A DNA stretch of 64,000 nt from Epiperipatus broadwayi (taxonomy: Eukaryota > Onychophora > Udeonychophora > Euonychophora > Peripatidae), in NCBI GenBank assembly GCA_028023455.1, contig JAQFVV010000553.1, positions 1 to 64,000 on the forward strand, in the 5' to 3' direction. How positions within the stretch are numbered: position 1 is the first letter of the stretch; each line of letters begins with the position of its first letter. The notes under the pieces were generated by a model, which saw nothing but the letters and a program-made list of their open reading frames with translations, made no database searches and was not told where the DNA came from. A program made the position numbers and the translations under genes. Below are positions 47,707-59,255 of the stretch, piece after piece.

Positions 47707-50700
47707 AGGCGATGTGATGTGATGTAATGCACTGTGACTTCTTCTTAAACGGAGTCAGGAATCTCTCAGCAGCTGTGCCCAGAGAAACCTGTTAGCCACT
47801 ATAACTTCCCTTTCCATTCTACAGCCTAAGTTTTCCCATAATCTGCTTTACCCCATTTCCACAATATAAACTTTGTCAGTGCCATGACCTTCACATCTAA
47901 ATCCCTCTTATCTTTTCCCAAACCTAGCGTAAAAACCAATAACTCACTTTTTATATAATCACTTTGTTCATATTTAATCTTCCATAACTTCATTATTTGT
48001 ACCCTTTCTGCTTCCAAGCATTTACATTGAAGTAACAGATGCCTAATATTTTCTATGTCTTCCATACACAACTTGCAGACTAAATCACCCATATTTTTCC
48101 ATTTATGTGTATATTCCCTTGTTGCTAAAGATCCCATTCGAGCCTTAAACAATAAACTACTTTTCTTACTATTATCATAAATTAACTCACACCCAATGTT
48201 CTGTTTACTTCTATATATATTTAAACTCGTTTTACTCTCCATACTAGTTCTCTATCACTCCAACTCCCTATTCTTTATTAATGCATCTATTCTTCTATCC
48301 CACTCCTTACCACTATAACATTCCACAATCCTCCTAACACAATCACCCCACCTTTTGTACAAATATACTGACATAAATTCTTTATCCAAATATTCTGCAT
48401 ACTGCATTACCTTTCTCACCCATCTTGTGGCCTGCCCTTTACTTGTAACCAATTGAATACTATTTTGGCTATTCTTTTATTATCCATAAACTGCAATCTA
48501 GCAAACATTTTCAATTTGCTTTTTGCATTCCTCATATAAAAACTTGACCATCCCATTTCTCCTTGAATTGCCTCCTTTGCTGTCCATACCTCTGCATCTA
48601 ATGCATGCCTGCCTACTTCCCTTGTACTTTTTCTAAATAATCTAATACCCCTTTACTAACACATAACACCTCATTGCCATATGTTAACCCTGCTACTGCC
48701 ACTTCCTTCCATACAATTCTAGCTATATCATATTTATTATATGAAAAACCTGTTAATTTCTTTATCAATCCCTTTCTTTTCTTTGCTTCATTTATCAATT
48801 TTTTCTCCTATTCATCCAAGCAATTTTTCTTATTACTCAAGATGATCATCACACTTAACTTTATCCCCCAATAAGAAATCTTTCTCTTTTCTTTCCCCAG
48901 TATTCTCCATCATTATATTTGATTTTTCTTCACTAAATTTAATCCCCATATCTTTACCCACCCTTGCGCATGTTCTCAGCATAACTTCCATATTTTCTCT
49001 TCTTTCTGCACACAAAAAACATCATCCACAAAAAAAGACCTGACAATGTATATACTCTTTTGCCACCTATTAATGGTATCTCTATCTCTCTTCCTAGTCT
49101 TTCTATTGCTCTCTCTATTTCACTCAAATACAACACAAACAAAATAGGTGACATAGGGCATCCTTGCCTCAGCCCCACCCCATTTTTAACTTTAACTGAT
49201 TCTATATTCCCTAATTGATATGCATAGTAATTATTTTCATATAATTTCTTAATAACATCCACTAAAGCTTCATCCATTCTCAGATTTGCTAAACGTATCT
49301 ATAATCTATTTCTATTCACTCTATCATATGCCTTCTCTATATCTATAAAACTCATATATAACTGTCTACCTGAATTCCTACTCATATCCATAAGTTGTGT
49401 AACTATAAATAAACTATCTCCTATATGCCTATCTGACCTAAAACATCCTTGCATTTCTCTCACTACATTATTTTTTTCCATCCATTTTGCAACTCTTCCA
49501 GCCACCATATATGAAAAAACTTTATATAAAACTGATGTTACTGCTATCGGTCTATAATTATTTAACTTTCTATGATTCTTACCTTTTCCTTTAAATAATA
49601 ATCTTACTCTCGTATTAATCTAACTACCCGGAAAAACTATCTTTTGTGCCATCTTATTAAAACATGATAGTAGCTTTACTTTTGCCTTATGCCCTAAATT
49701 CATTACCATCTCTGCTGCCCATCCATCTAATCCTCTTGCCTTACCACTTCTCAATTTCTTCCCTGCCTCATTCAGTTAATTTTTTGTAAACCTAATATTC
49801 CCATTGCTATATGCTTTCATATTTTCTATTCCTCTGTTCTTCACATCTAACATCTTTTCTATATCCATTACATATCTATTTAATATTCTCTCTAATTCTT
49901 CCTTAGAGCTACACTCTATTCCCTCCTCATCCAGTAATACTATTTCTCTCTCCCCTAAATTTCTCCTTTTAATGTAATTCCAAAATTTTTTACTCCCATT
50001 TCTTCTTCCACTTTTATTAATATCATCCAATAATTTACTATTTAGTTTCATTCTCTCTCTATAATTATCTATTTTAGCTAATTTCTTATTTTCTAAGTAT
50101 TTTTCCCATTTGGCATTCATATCTTTTTCACTTTCTTTGTTCTTAATAGCACACTTATATTCTCTGCATGCTTTTTTCCTCTCTTTTACACTTTTACTAA
50201 CTCTTATTTTTTATTACCTTTATTCTTCTGAATATTCTCACCTAAAATCCTATTTGCCACTTTTTCTATTTCATCACACCAGTCCTCATACTCATTTCCA
50301 ACCAACTCTTCCATGGTTTCTTCAACTTGTATTTTATACTCTTCCAGCTTATTCTTATCATTCACTCTCCATCCACATCTTTTATTATTGTTTCTACTTT
50401 TATTTCTATTTTCCATCACATTATTAACCATTTCAATTACAAAGAAATTATGATCACTATTACATACTCTCTCTTCATTATCAAACACCTTAATTTTCCG
50501 GACTTTATTCATTCCCTCTTTCTCTACTAATACATAATCTATTGTGTGGGATATATTATTTCTAGACCATGTGTATTGTCCCTCATAAATATTTGATAAG
50601 TTTCCAATGCTCAAGTTTACTCTCTGACAAAAGCTGTCCATTTTTATTATCTACATCATCAATTTCTTCAATATGCCCATTCATATCTCCTATAACCATT

Positions 50701-51660
50701 ATTCTCTTCTCCTTTTCTTTAAAACTCTGTATATCCTTAACTAGGCACTCATATGTGCTATTGTTCCACTCCATTATAGTTTGACTATATCCAGTAGCTA
50801 TATAAACTATAGCCACCATCCATTCTTGTCTTCCCAACCTTATTTTAAACCACAAATGTTCTTGGAATTTAATAGTATTTAAATAGTTTTTTGATATAAC
50901 ATCTATACCACCACCCTTTTTTTCTTTCTTTTTTTCTATTTATACCCTGCCATACCAAATCTTCCAAAACAGGTTCTTCTTCTTCTCTTAGATGTTTTCC
51001 CACTACTGCTAATACCTCAATCTCTTCATTTTCAATTGCTTTGTTTAATTCCTGCCACGTTTCTGGTCTCCTACCACCTTGCATACTTAAATACTCAATT
51101 TTAATAATTTTTTCTTTCCTAACTATTCTTTTATACATTTTTTTGATTCTTTCTTCTCCATTATGTTTATAAATAACTTGCTTACCATTAATTTTACAGA
51201 CCCATTCCCTCTCCACATCTAATCAACTGCCCTTTGTTTATTCCTTACATCCCATCCATTTTTCTTCTTTTTAATAACACTACAATTTAAAATCCCACCC
51301 CCTTTATAGACTCCCTAAAACTTCACTTCCTTGTTTCCCTAAGTGCAACCCATCTTTACTATATAACTCCCTCTTCCCAATAAAAAAATCCCACACATCC
51401 ACAAATGTAACATCATTTCTCTCACACAATTCTTTCAATCTGTCATTTACAGAACATGCCCTATCTAACATATACTTTTTATCAAATTTTGATAATAATC
51501 CATCTATTCCAACTCTTCCTTTAACCATACTCAAATTCCTAATCAATTCTGTGTACTCACCCATTACCCTCTCTGATGACTCTGATAAATTATTAGTCCC
51601 TACCATAACATATACATCTCTATTCCCTTGCTTCTTTACTTGACCAATTATCCTACAACA
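47707..51660 (-). pseudogene. LINE with SGNH, endonuclease and reverse transcriptase regions
   Basis: Minus-strand, 5'-truncated non-LTR retrotransposon, broken by frameshifts. From the 5' side: 51660-51304 an SGNH hydrolase-like domain with MVGTNNL (block III) and KDGLHLG (block V Asp-His). 51216-50204 an APE-type endonuclease (LSMQGGRRPETWQELNKAI; RIMVIGDMNGHIEE; SDHNFFVIEM). 50120-49776 the linker before RT. 49508-48960 RT with FIDIEKAYDRVN and LRQGCPMSPILFVLYLSE. 48798-48255 post-RT. 48242-47826 a C-terminal zinc motif (CKLCMEDIENIRHLLLQC). 3' end has TGATG repeats. SGNH domains are known from CR1-type LINEs; here all regions seem to lie in one series, so the ORF split is unclear. The catalytic YADD box is damaged (49060-49010). 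Confidence 0.8.
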
Positions 51661-51842
51661 GTCCCCCCCCCAATGGATATTATTTACATTACATTATTAT
51701 AAACATAATTATTAAAATACATACACTAAATATAATTAATAAAATACATATATGTATATAAAATGATTAAACTTATTTAATGTATATATTTTAATAATTA
51801 TATTTATTATAAAGTGATGTAAATAATGACCACAGGGGGGGG
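51658..51842. mobile_element. palindromic MITE with C9/G8 ends
   Basis: Left end CCCCCCCCCAATGGATATTA, right end inverse AATGACCACAGGGGGGGG. The interior is an AT-rich inverted repeat (ATTATTTACATTAC and its inverse GTGATGTAAATAAT). Confidence 0.6.
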
Positions 51843-52180
51843 AAGGTTAGCTGAAAGGTAATTGGTCATGTGACTGTGGAAAAAGAGACATCTTGAAAAG
51901 GTTCTATTAAAGAATGAAAACCAGATTGAGGTGTTAAATTTTTTTTTTTTTATTTATAGTGAGTTGTCTATTTCAATTGATTATTTTTAATTTTAGATTG
52001 ATTTCTAAAAAATATTTATTTGTAAGGCACAAAAATGTTTTATTTTTATATTTAATTTTCTGTTTTTTTTTTACTATTTATATATTTATAATATTCACCA
52101 AAATATAAAATAACAAACCAATTTTCTTTAAAAAACTTGTTTTTTAATTATTATGACTATATGAATTTTAATTTCAAGAG

Positions 52181-52222
52181 CAACGTTTCGACTATTTACA
52201 TCCTTATAGCCTTTTTCAAGCC
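52181..52222 (-). ncRNA. hammerhead-like relic in Penelope 3' region
   Basis: Minus strand: CTTGAAAAA, a hairpin with GGCTA pairing TAGTC, then GAAACGTTG. The layout mirrors hammerheads known in Penelope-like elements, but the CTGANGA core is not intact. Confidence 0.3.
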
Positions 52223-52426
52223 ACTAAAATATACAAAAAATAACAAAATAAATAAAATAAAACATTATATAATCATTAAACCCTATATATATTTCAAATC
52301 TTCACAAAATTCTTTTTAAAAAAATTTTTTCTTTTAAAAACATAAATCTAATATAAAACATAAAAACATTACCTTCCTCTATTTAAAAAACCTACAATTT
52401 AAACTTCTATTTAAACCACTCTGTTT

Positions 52427-52441
52427 AAATTATATTTAGAT
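52427..52441. repeat. left target-site duplication of LINE insertion
   Basis: AAATTATATTTAGAT, repeated exactly at 55784-55798. The inverted Penelope copy near 57285-57305 holds a single inverse copy, so this is a genuine 15-bp duplication. Confidence 0.9.
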
Positions 52442-55400
52442 TTCCATCGGCCATTCAGCTTCAGGTGGAGTCGGTATTCTTCTTAGCAAATCAGCACCAC
52501 CAAAAAGTTTCAACATTCTATTCCTAGATGCCAATATTATTATTATAGAAATAGATTATTGGGGTTATCCGATCATCATAGCTTATATTTATACAGCCAA
52601 AGACACCTCTCAATATCTAAAAATAGTTCATATCCTAAATGCCATCAACGCTAGCAGAGCCTCCCCTACCATTCTTCTCGGAGACTTTAACACCACCTAC
52701 AATGACTTCAACAAGAGATTTTTGCATCTAATAAATCGCAGATTAATGTGTGGAGAGGGCTTCTTCCCACCCGAAACCTACTCTTTCTATACTAAAACTA
52801 AAAAGTCCCTAATTGATCTGGTTTACTACACCCCAGACCTCCATTTCAACCTTGATGCAGCCTTAACCCCTGTTGCTTTCTCCGATCATATGGCTCTGAT
52901 CTTACAACTCACGCCTATCTCAATCCCTACACCTATAGATGGACCTGGAAAAACCATGCGCATGATCACCCAATCAAACATGACCAAAGTGATAGTGTCT
53001 GAGTCATACATCTATTTCCAGAAAATAAACATCCTTTCCCTCCCTGCTGAGGAGGGCTGGTTTTCCTTCATCGGAATTCTTCAGTCCATATTAAATCACC
53101 ATACCAGGAAAATCAAAGGACCAAATGGTCTTCTAAATGACCTAACAGACATTAATATACAACTTCAAGCATCACAGCAAAATTTCACAAATACAGAAAA
53201 AATTATCTTCCTTAAAAACCTCTACAAAATCAAGCAAAAATCCCTTGCAGAATATATTTCCATCAGAAGAGCCAAATGCTTCTTAGCACAACAACACTGC
53301 TGGACAAGAGACTACCTCAGATGGGCACTGGGTTACAATAAAAAACAAATCACTCCCACATCCATTTATACTAATGGTACCAATCTCATTGGCTATCCAA
53401 TGATGCAGCACATCAGCAAACAATTCTGCCAATTAATGCAAAAAGATGGAGCCCCTCCAGTAAACAGCTGGTTGGATGCTGGAGACCCCAGCGAACATGG
53501 CATCACAGAAATCCAAATTAAAAAGAAGATATCATCACTCCCTGACAGCATTCATCCTGGCCTTCACGGCATCCCAAATTTCCTTCTCAAACACCTTAGT
53601 CAATTCACTGTTCCAATTATTAAAAAAATGATAGATCACCTAGCTTCCGGCTACAGAAACATAGCAGATCTTTACCCTGTGGCACTTGTGCCTTTTATTA
53701 AAAAAGCAAAACCACTAAATGACATTAACAGTATCCGACCAATATCCATGACCCCACTGCTTATCAAGATTATAGAGTCAGTCATTAAGGACCAAATGCA
53801 ACCTCAAATTCTTAGCAATATCTCGCCAAACCAATACGGAAAAAAGGGATCATCAACCTCGCATGCTATGTCCAATATAACTGCACTGTTCAATCATATC
53901 AGAGTACATCGTAAATCCAAACCTATTGCCGTCCAACTGGATGTTGCAGCAGCATTCGATTCAGTACAGATCAACACCCTTCTGGATATTCTGATGGAAT
54001 ACGACATTCCAGCTGCAATTGTTTAGATTATCAGCAATCTGCTCAACAACAGAGAGATTTTTCTCTCTCTCGATGGCAAGATCACTCCAGGTTTCAAGCC
54101 ATACAAGTCGATCCCTCAAGGATCTCCGCTCAGTGCCCTTTTCTTCACAGCATACATCAACCCTCTTCTGGTGGATATAGAAAAAAACCTCCCTGGAATA
54201 TTCCTTCCTTCTCTCAATAAAGATTTCAATGTATTCGCATACATAGATGACATCATGGTTGTGCTTCCCACCATTAAATACCTTCCCCATCTCATGAACA
54301 TCTTAAACAGAAATACAGTGAAACTTGGCCTACAAATAAATTTTAACAAATCTTCCATCTGGAAGATAATGTCTGGTAAACAAATCAACTCTTCCTTTTC
54401 TGCTAAACCACAAAGATACCTTGGCTTCCCAATCTTCAAACCTCCAACTGCAATGGCAAGAATGATTCAAGATGCAATCCTCCAATCAACTGAAGCCATC
54501 ACCACTTCACTCTCTAGAGTATACCTTTCATTATATGGAAAGGTTAGCCTCCTCAACATGATCATAATGCCAAAAATCTCATATTATCTTCCATTCATTA
54601 AAATCACTAAACAGTTTCAAAATAAAATTAACCGATTATGCACCAAACTTCTCTGGAGAGGAAGGACTGTTGCCATTAGCTTGCGAGGTATCCAACGACC
54701 ACGCAGGTTCAATGGACTGTCATTCCACTCAATACAGGCAATCATTTTACAAAAAACTCACAATATTCTACATAATCTGATCCTCTCCTATGGATACTCC
54801 AACATTATGAAAAAAATTACACCAACTGATCGTCCCCCGCCCTTTTCCAGTTCATGGATATCATTGCTAATAGATCATCTACAACTTTATAACCCGACGA
54901 TGTCCTCTAACCTTAACCAAAAAATCACTTTGTGGGAAGCATACAATCTAATCAACTATAATCAACAACCCATTAAAACCAGCCTAAAAATAACCAACCA
55001 AAGACTCATTACACACTTCAAAAGATGGAGCCTTGAACCCAAATTCCTGGACTTCATCATTAAAATTAATCTTGATGCGCTTCCCACAAATTGGTTTCTT
55101 TATCACCGAAGAGGTTTTACTAGCATTGACACTATATGTGGTTTATGTGCTCGTGAAGATGAAACCACAGACCATATTATACACCGCTGTCCAAGACTTA
55201 AAATACTGAAAGATATAATCATAATCAATTCTTACATAAGATCTGAAATGATTTTCTCACTTGAAAATGCCATTAATAGTGGAACTTTTTCAATAATAAG
55301 GCTCTCTATCTTTGTCCTTTATTCCATATGGATAGTGAGATGCAAAACTCTCATGGAATTACCCCCGCCACAAATCATACCATTGTTTTACCAGACTCTC

Positions 55401-55783
55401 AAAAAAATCAAGAAACGTGATCAGCTCCTTGCCTCCAGTAAAGTCTTTGACGACACCTGGTCTCTAACCGCTCTATCCTTTTCCTGATTGTCAACTCCCA
55501 CCTACCCAGAATTCTAGAATAGACAATATTAAAAAGAAAATAGTCGTGTTATTAAAAAAAAAAAAAAAAGCTAATAACATTCATCAAGTTCTCAGTTTCT
55601 CATATTCTACACAAACCCTTCATTATACCTAACCACATAAGTGTCTAACAACTACTAACTAACATATTCTAGCCATATGTTAATCAGAACTTTTTATAAT
55701 ATTATTGTACAATTTATTCATTAACTTATCCATTATCAAAATGTAATCACTATTTATTACTAATAAAAATTTTTTGTTGAAAT
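52442..55783 (+). mobile_element. young 5'-truncated LINE inserted in Penelope element
   Basis: 3342 bp bounded by a perfect 15-bp duplication (52427-52441, 55784-55798). The open frame starts inside the endonuclease domain, so the copy is 5'-truncated. About 296 bp of 3' non-coding sequence follow the stop, including an A run at 55554-55569. GC content is visibly higher than in its surroundings. Confidence 0.9.
52448..55487 (+). pseudogene. LINE ORF2-like: endonuclease, reverse transcriptase, zinc motif
   Basis: One frame of about 1010 codons broken by a single TAG at 54024-54026. Domains in order: the end of an APE endonuclease (SGGVGILLSKS; LLGDFNTT near 52680; VAFSDHMALIL near 52878). 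RT fingers and palm: RPISMTPLLIKIIESVIKDQ, QYGKKGSSTSHAM, AVQLDVAAAFDSV (motif A). After the TAG, SIPQGSPLSALFFTAYINP, then the catalytic box as YIDDIMVV rather than YADD. Next QRYLGFPIF, a thumb with KLLWRGRTVAISLRGIQRPR, and a CCHC-type motif (CGLCAREDETTDHIIHRC). The thumb and YLGFPI resemble the L1/Tx1 group, a tentative placement. Apart from the stop it appears undamaged, fitting a recent insertion. In this strand and frame no ATG is needed because the 5' end is truncated. Confidence 0.85.
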
Positions 55784-55897
55784 AAATTATATTTAGATAA
55801 AATACCTCAAAACCAGTCTTATCATCTACAAAAATCAATTAGTTTTTTAAATTCCTTAATATAAAAAAAATTTTTCTTTTTTAAACTTACTTTATAA

Positions 55898-56248
55898 TTA
55901 ATTATTGTTTCTAAAAGTTCTATTTTTTGCTAATGATGTGACTAGTTTTTTATCTTTTATAAAATCAATTAGTTTTTTATTCATATATGGTTTAAATTCC
56001 TTAATATAAAAATTTTCCTTTAAAAATCTTTCTTTATAATTAATTACTGTTTCTAAAAGTTCTATTTTGTAATTGATGTGACCAGATTTAGATTTATGAA
56101 AATAAATTGCAGATTTTTTATCTGATAGATGTTGTTTTAATCTTGTTCTTAACTTATTTTTAGTATTTCCAATATAAGAAACACTTTTACCAACATTCCA
56201 GCAGTCTAAACATTTTATCATATATACACCTTTCATAGCTTCAAGCAT
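55898..56248 (-). pseudogene. Penelope GIY-YIG endonuclease domain
   Basis: 116 codons. GVYMIKCLDC gives the GIY strand, SYIGNTKNKLRTRLKQH gives the YIG strand with the catalytic Arg helix, and NYKIELLETVINYKERFLKE with a Glu follows as in the family. This nuclease nicks target DNA for the element. It is one frame away from the upstream reverse transcriptase; the shift falls at an A run (56286-56300). A partial second copy on the other strand covers 56955-57177. Confidence 0.8.
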
Positions 56249-56267
56249 ATCATATTTTTCATTATAA

Positions 56268-56969
56268 TTAATCAGTTTTTTTAAATCTTTCTTTTTTTTT
56301 ATATACAGGATGTAATTTAATGTTAAATTTATTATTAATTTTTTTACAAATATTTTTAATTCTAATAAAAATATTTTTTGATACTTTAAATCCTATGTAA
56401 ATTTTATTAATATTATTAACTTTATTATTAATTTTATTTTCTCCTTTAATCTTCTTTTTAATTAAATTCAAATTATAATCTGAAAAAATTTTTCCAATAA
56501 TTTTATTTGGATATTCATTTAAATAACATTCCTTTTTTATCAATTCTAATTCTTTGTCCAATAATAAATCATTAGAACATATCAATATTGCTCTTTTAAT
56601 TCTGTTTTTTATAATATTCATTTTACAATGTATATCAATGTCTGAAAACCAGTTAGTAATTAGACCATGAAATGTTTTTTTTCTAAAAACAGATGTATTA
56701 ATACTTATTTTATTATTTTTTATAATTTTTTCAATTTTTACATCCATATATTCAATTTTATTATCCACTTCTTTTTCCATGGTAAATCTAATACTTTTCT
56801 CTTTATTGTTAATGTAATTTAAAAAACTGTTTGCTTTTCTTTTATTTCCTTTAAAAACCATGAAATAGTCATCAACATATCTTACAAAAAAACAAGGACC
56901 AACATCTAAATCTAAAAAATCTTTTTCAAAAATATTCATATATTCATCTATCAGATAAAAAATCTGCAA
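56268..56969 (-). pseudogene. Penelope reverse transcriptase, C-terminal part
   Basis: 233 codons from the catalytic palm onward: CFFVRYVDDYFMVFKG carries the YVDD active site, followed by IRFTMEKEVDNKIEYMDVKI and VFRKKTFHGLITNWFSDIDIH, segments typical of Penelope-like RT (related to telomerase). The N-terminal motifs are absent because the element ends at the inversion point near 56952. Very Asn/Lys/Ile-rich, reflecting AT bias. The end is frame-shifted relative to the GIY-YIG part, so the copy is probably inactive. Confidence 0.85.
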
Positions 56970-57614
56970 TTTATTTTCATAAATCTAAATCTGGTCACAT
57001 CAATTACAAAATAGAACTTTTAGAAACAGTAATTAATTATAAAGAAAGATTTTTAAAGGAAAATTTTTATATTAAGGAATTTAAACCATATATGAATAAA
57101 AAACTAATTGATTTTATAAAAGATAAAAAACTAGTCACATCATTAGCAAAAAATAGAACTTTTAGAAACAATAATTAATTATAAAGTAAGTTTAAAAAAG
57201 AAAAAAATTTTTTATATTAAGGAATTTAAAAAACTAATTGATTTTTGTAGATGATAAGACTGGTTTTGAGGTATTTTATCTAAATATAATTTAAACAGAG
57301 TGGTTTAAATAGAAGTTTAAATTGTAGGTTTTTTAAATAGAGGAAGGTAATGTTTTTATGTTTTATATTAGATTTATGTTTTTAAAAGAAAAATTTTTTT
57401 TAAAAAGAATTTTGTGAAGATTTGAAATATATATAGGGTTTAATGATTATATAATGTTTTATTTTATTTATTTTGTTATTTTTTGTATATTTTAGTGGCT
57501 TGAAAAAGGCTATAAGGATGTAAATAGTCGAAATTAAAATTCATATAGTCATAATAATTAAAAAACAAGTTTTTTAAAGAAAATTGGTTTGTTATTTTAT
57601 ATTTTGGTGAATAT
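56952..57614 (+). mobile_element. inverted partial Penelope copy
   Basis: Plus-strand duplicate of the end of GIY-YIG (56955-57177, SDKKSAIYFHKSKSGHINYK onward) and the 3' non-coding part. It is the mirror of 52093-52441 plus 55799-56135 and preserves the LINE target site uninterrupted (about 57285-57310). A 14-bp gap relative to the other copy lies just after CGAAA at 57533. Confidence 0.85.
57499..57535 (+). ncRNA. hammerhead-like relic, inverted Penelope copy
   Basis: Same CTTGAAAAAGGCTA...TAGTCGAAA order as 52222-52181; truncated after GAAA by a small deletion. Confidence 0.25.
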
Positions 57615-58060
57615 TGTTTATACTGACTATTTTTTAAAGAAAAAAGAAGTTCAAGATTAAAATTTATGCTATTATATATTTATGTTTTATGTACATAAAT
57701 TATGCTGAATCTTAAATTTATCAATTAGTTATTCCAGTATTGTTTCATGTAGAATCAACTAAATGAAAAATGGAATGAAGATATCTAAGTTGATCGTACC
57801 CACTTTTTAATATTATACATTTACATGTGTGGGAATTCACATAAATGAGTACTGTATATCAATAAAATGTGTATATTCCCAAGGTTGCTACATACGTGTC
57901 CAGATTATGCAGGGCACAAAGGCACTTCATCAAGGGTGCAACTAAATTGCCACAATAATTAATAAAATTTACATGTAAATAAAAATATTTAAATTTCCAA
58001 ATCATTATCAGACACATACTATTTGCACAAATTTTTATTTAAATGTTATATAATAAGTGT
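57615..58060. other. AT-rich DNA
   Basis: Nothing recognised. Confidence 0.35.
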
Positions 58061-58064
58061 GCCG

Positions 58065-58390
58065 TTGGTGTATCTAAACTTAGTTCAGTACCATATGGCT
58101 ATTTAAGTTATATAGCTGGATTTGAAGACTTAGGAATATCTGAAAAAGTCAGATTTTTTACCAATAGTTAAACATTAGATAAAGTGTTGGGCTTGATCTG
58201 GTATTTTAAATCTAATGCTGGAATATTCTAGTGCCTCACTGATGACAGCCAGATCTAGAAACCGGTCTGAGGATAGGGATATTCTGAAAAAGCTTGTTAA
58301 GAGCTATTGACATGATTATTATATAACATTTGTAATACAAGTTTATAAAATTAAGTCACATGATATACGACTTGATTTTCTTGCAATTTT
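58065..58390. mobile_element. foldback half, CATCAGTGAG family
   Basis: GTTGGTGTATCTAAACTTAG, CCATATGGCTATTTAAG, GCCTCACTGATGACAGCC, GAAACCGGTCTGAGG, AAGCTTGTTAAGAGC, AAATTAAGTCACATGATATACG. Only one arm is present. Confidence 0.6.
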
Positions 58391-58541
58391 TATTTAAATA
58401 TATGAGCATTACTTTTTTACTTCATCTTGTGACTATTGTAACAAAAATTATATATTCTACCTTTATGCTAAACTGAACAGATTTATTTAAAAATGATAGT
58501 CTAATGATAATTACAATAATTCTGCAGTAGTCATGTAGTAG

Positions 58542-58645
58542 TTTTTTTTTCATGTGTCAAAGCACCGGCCAGGAAGCGAACACACAAACCTGGGACAACT
58601 GCTTGTAAGCCATCTGTGCTGACCAGTTGACCACCAATGCTTGGC
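58542..58645 (-). mobile_element. tRNA-derived SINE
   Basis: Minus-strand copy of the 43494 family: CAAGCATTGGTGGTCAACTGG, a decayed B box (GGTTTGTGTGTTCGCTTCC) with a small insertion, GCTTTGACACATG, A tail. Confidence 0.7.
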
Positions 58646-58701
58646 AAGTCATGTAGTAGTTAATTCCATTTAGAAGTTATACTCCAGAAGCAATGCTATA
58701 A

Positions 58702-58770
58702 CTTGGCATAGTGCATTGGTTAAAGTGTCCATGCCTGGAATATTGGGAACTGGGATAGATTCTGATGGCT
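58702..58770 (+). repeat. degenerate tRNA-like sequence
   Basis: TTGGCATAGTGCATTGGTTAAA as A-box region and GGGATAGATTCTGATGG as a weak B box. No tail seen. Confidence 0.35.
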
Positions 58771-58774
58771 TTAT

Positions 58775-59250
58775 TTTTAAAACTGAAATCATCTTTTTTT
58801 TCATTTTAATAGCATTATTTTTTTACATGGTTTATTACTGTGCTTTTCCTTGGATTTTGACTCATGGGATTTGTTATCTATCTAAAAACTTTTAATTGAT
58901 CTGTGCTATTATCCAAATATATCCAAAACTTGTTTTATGATTGCAGATCTATCCCCAGCTTTGGCTACACAATAGTTCAAATTCAAGGAAGACAGAATAA
59001 GTTTTAAAAACTCATAATATTTAAAAAAGATATATGCCAAAAATATTTAATTCTTAACAAATTTGATTATATTGTTACCTTAATGTTACTCTGTTGAATG
59101 TAACAACCATATAATATCATTAGAAAGCTCTTCTAAATATCGCTCTATTGGGAAAATGCCTAAAACAAAACCAAGGGTTTGTAGTTACCCATCATAATCT
59201 ATCATTAAGATAAATTGCAAATATGAGTTAATGGCTTTTAACAATTTATT
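58775..59250. other. AT-rich DNA
   Basis: Nothing recognised. Confidence 0.35.
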
Positions 59251-59255
59251 GTAGT

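Larger units (their letters stand above)
47450..52080. mobile_element. foldback with long arms, host of a LINE
   Basis: 47555-47706 and 51860-52012 are inverted copies: TTAATCTGGCTTTCATTCC and AAGATGTTTC on the left; the right inverts to CAATCTGGTTTTCATTC and AAGATGTCTC; ATAACTCACTATAAATAAAT on the left with its inverse near 51950-51975. The arms may reach further out but decay. The interior is filled by the LINE (47707-51660) and a palindromic MITE (51658-51842). Confidence 0.65.
52093..57000 (-). mobile_element. Penelope-like element, split by a LINE
   Basis: Minus-strand order: reverse transcriptase piece 56969-56268, GIY-YIG endonuclease 56248-55898, then 3' non-coding sequence 55897-55799, continued at 52441-52093 beyond the inserted LINE. 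RT plus C-terminal GIY-YIG defines Penelope elements. The 5' part of RT is lost at an inversion point near 56952, where an inverted partial copy begins. Confidence 0.85.

Noticed and set aside
50110-50784. Plus-strand Ser/Leu/Phe-rich frames
   Set aside because: Antisense shadows of the LINE endonuclease and linker.
53961-54439. Minus-strand frames of 107-109 residues
   Set aside because: Antisense to the well-supported LINE reverse transcriptase.
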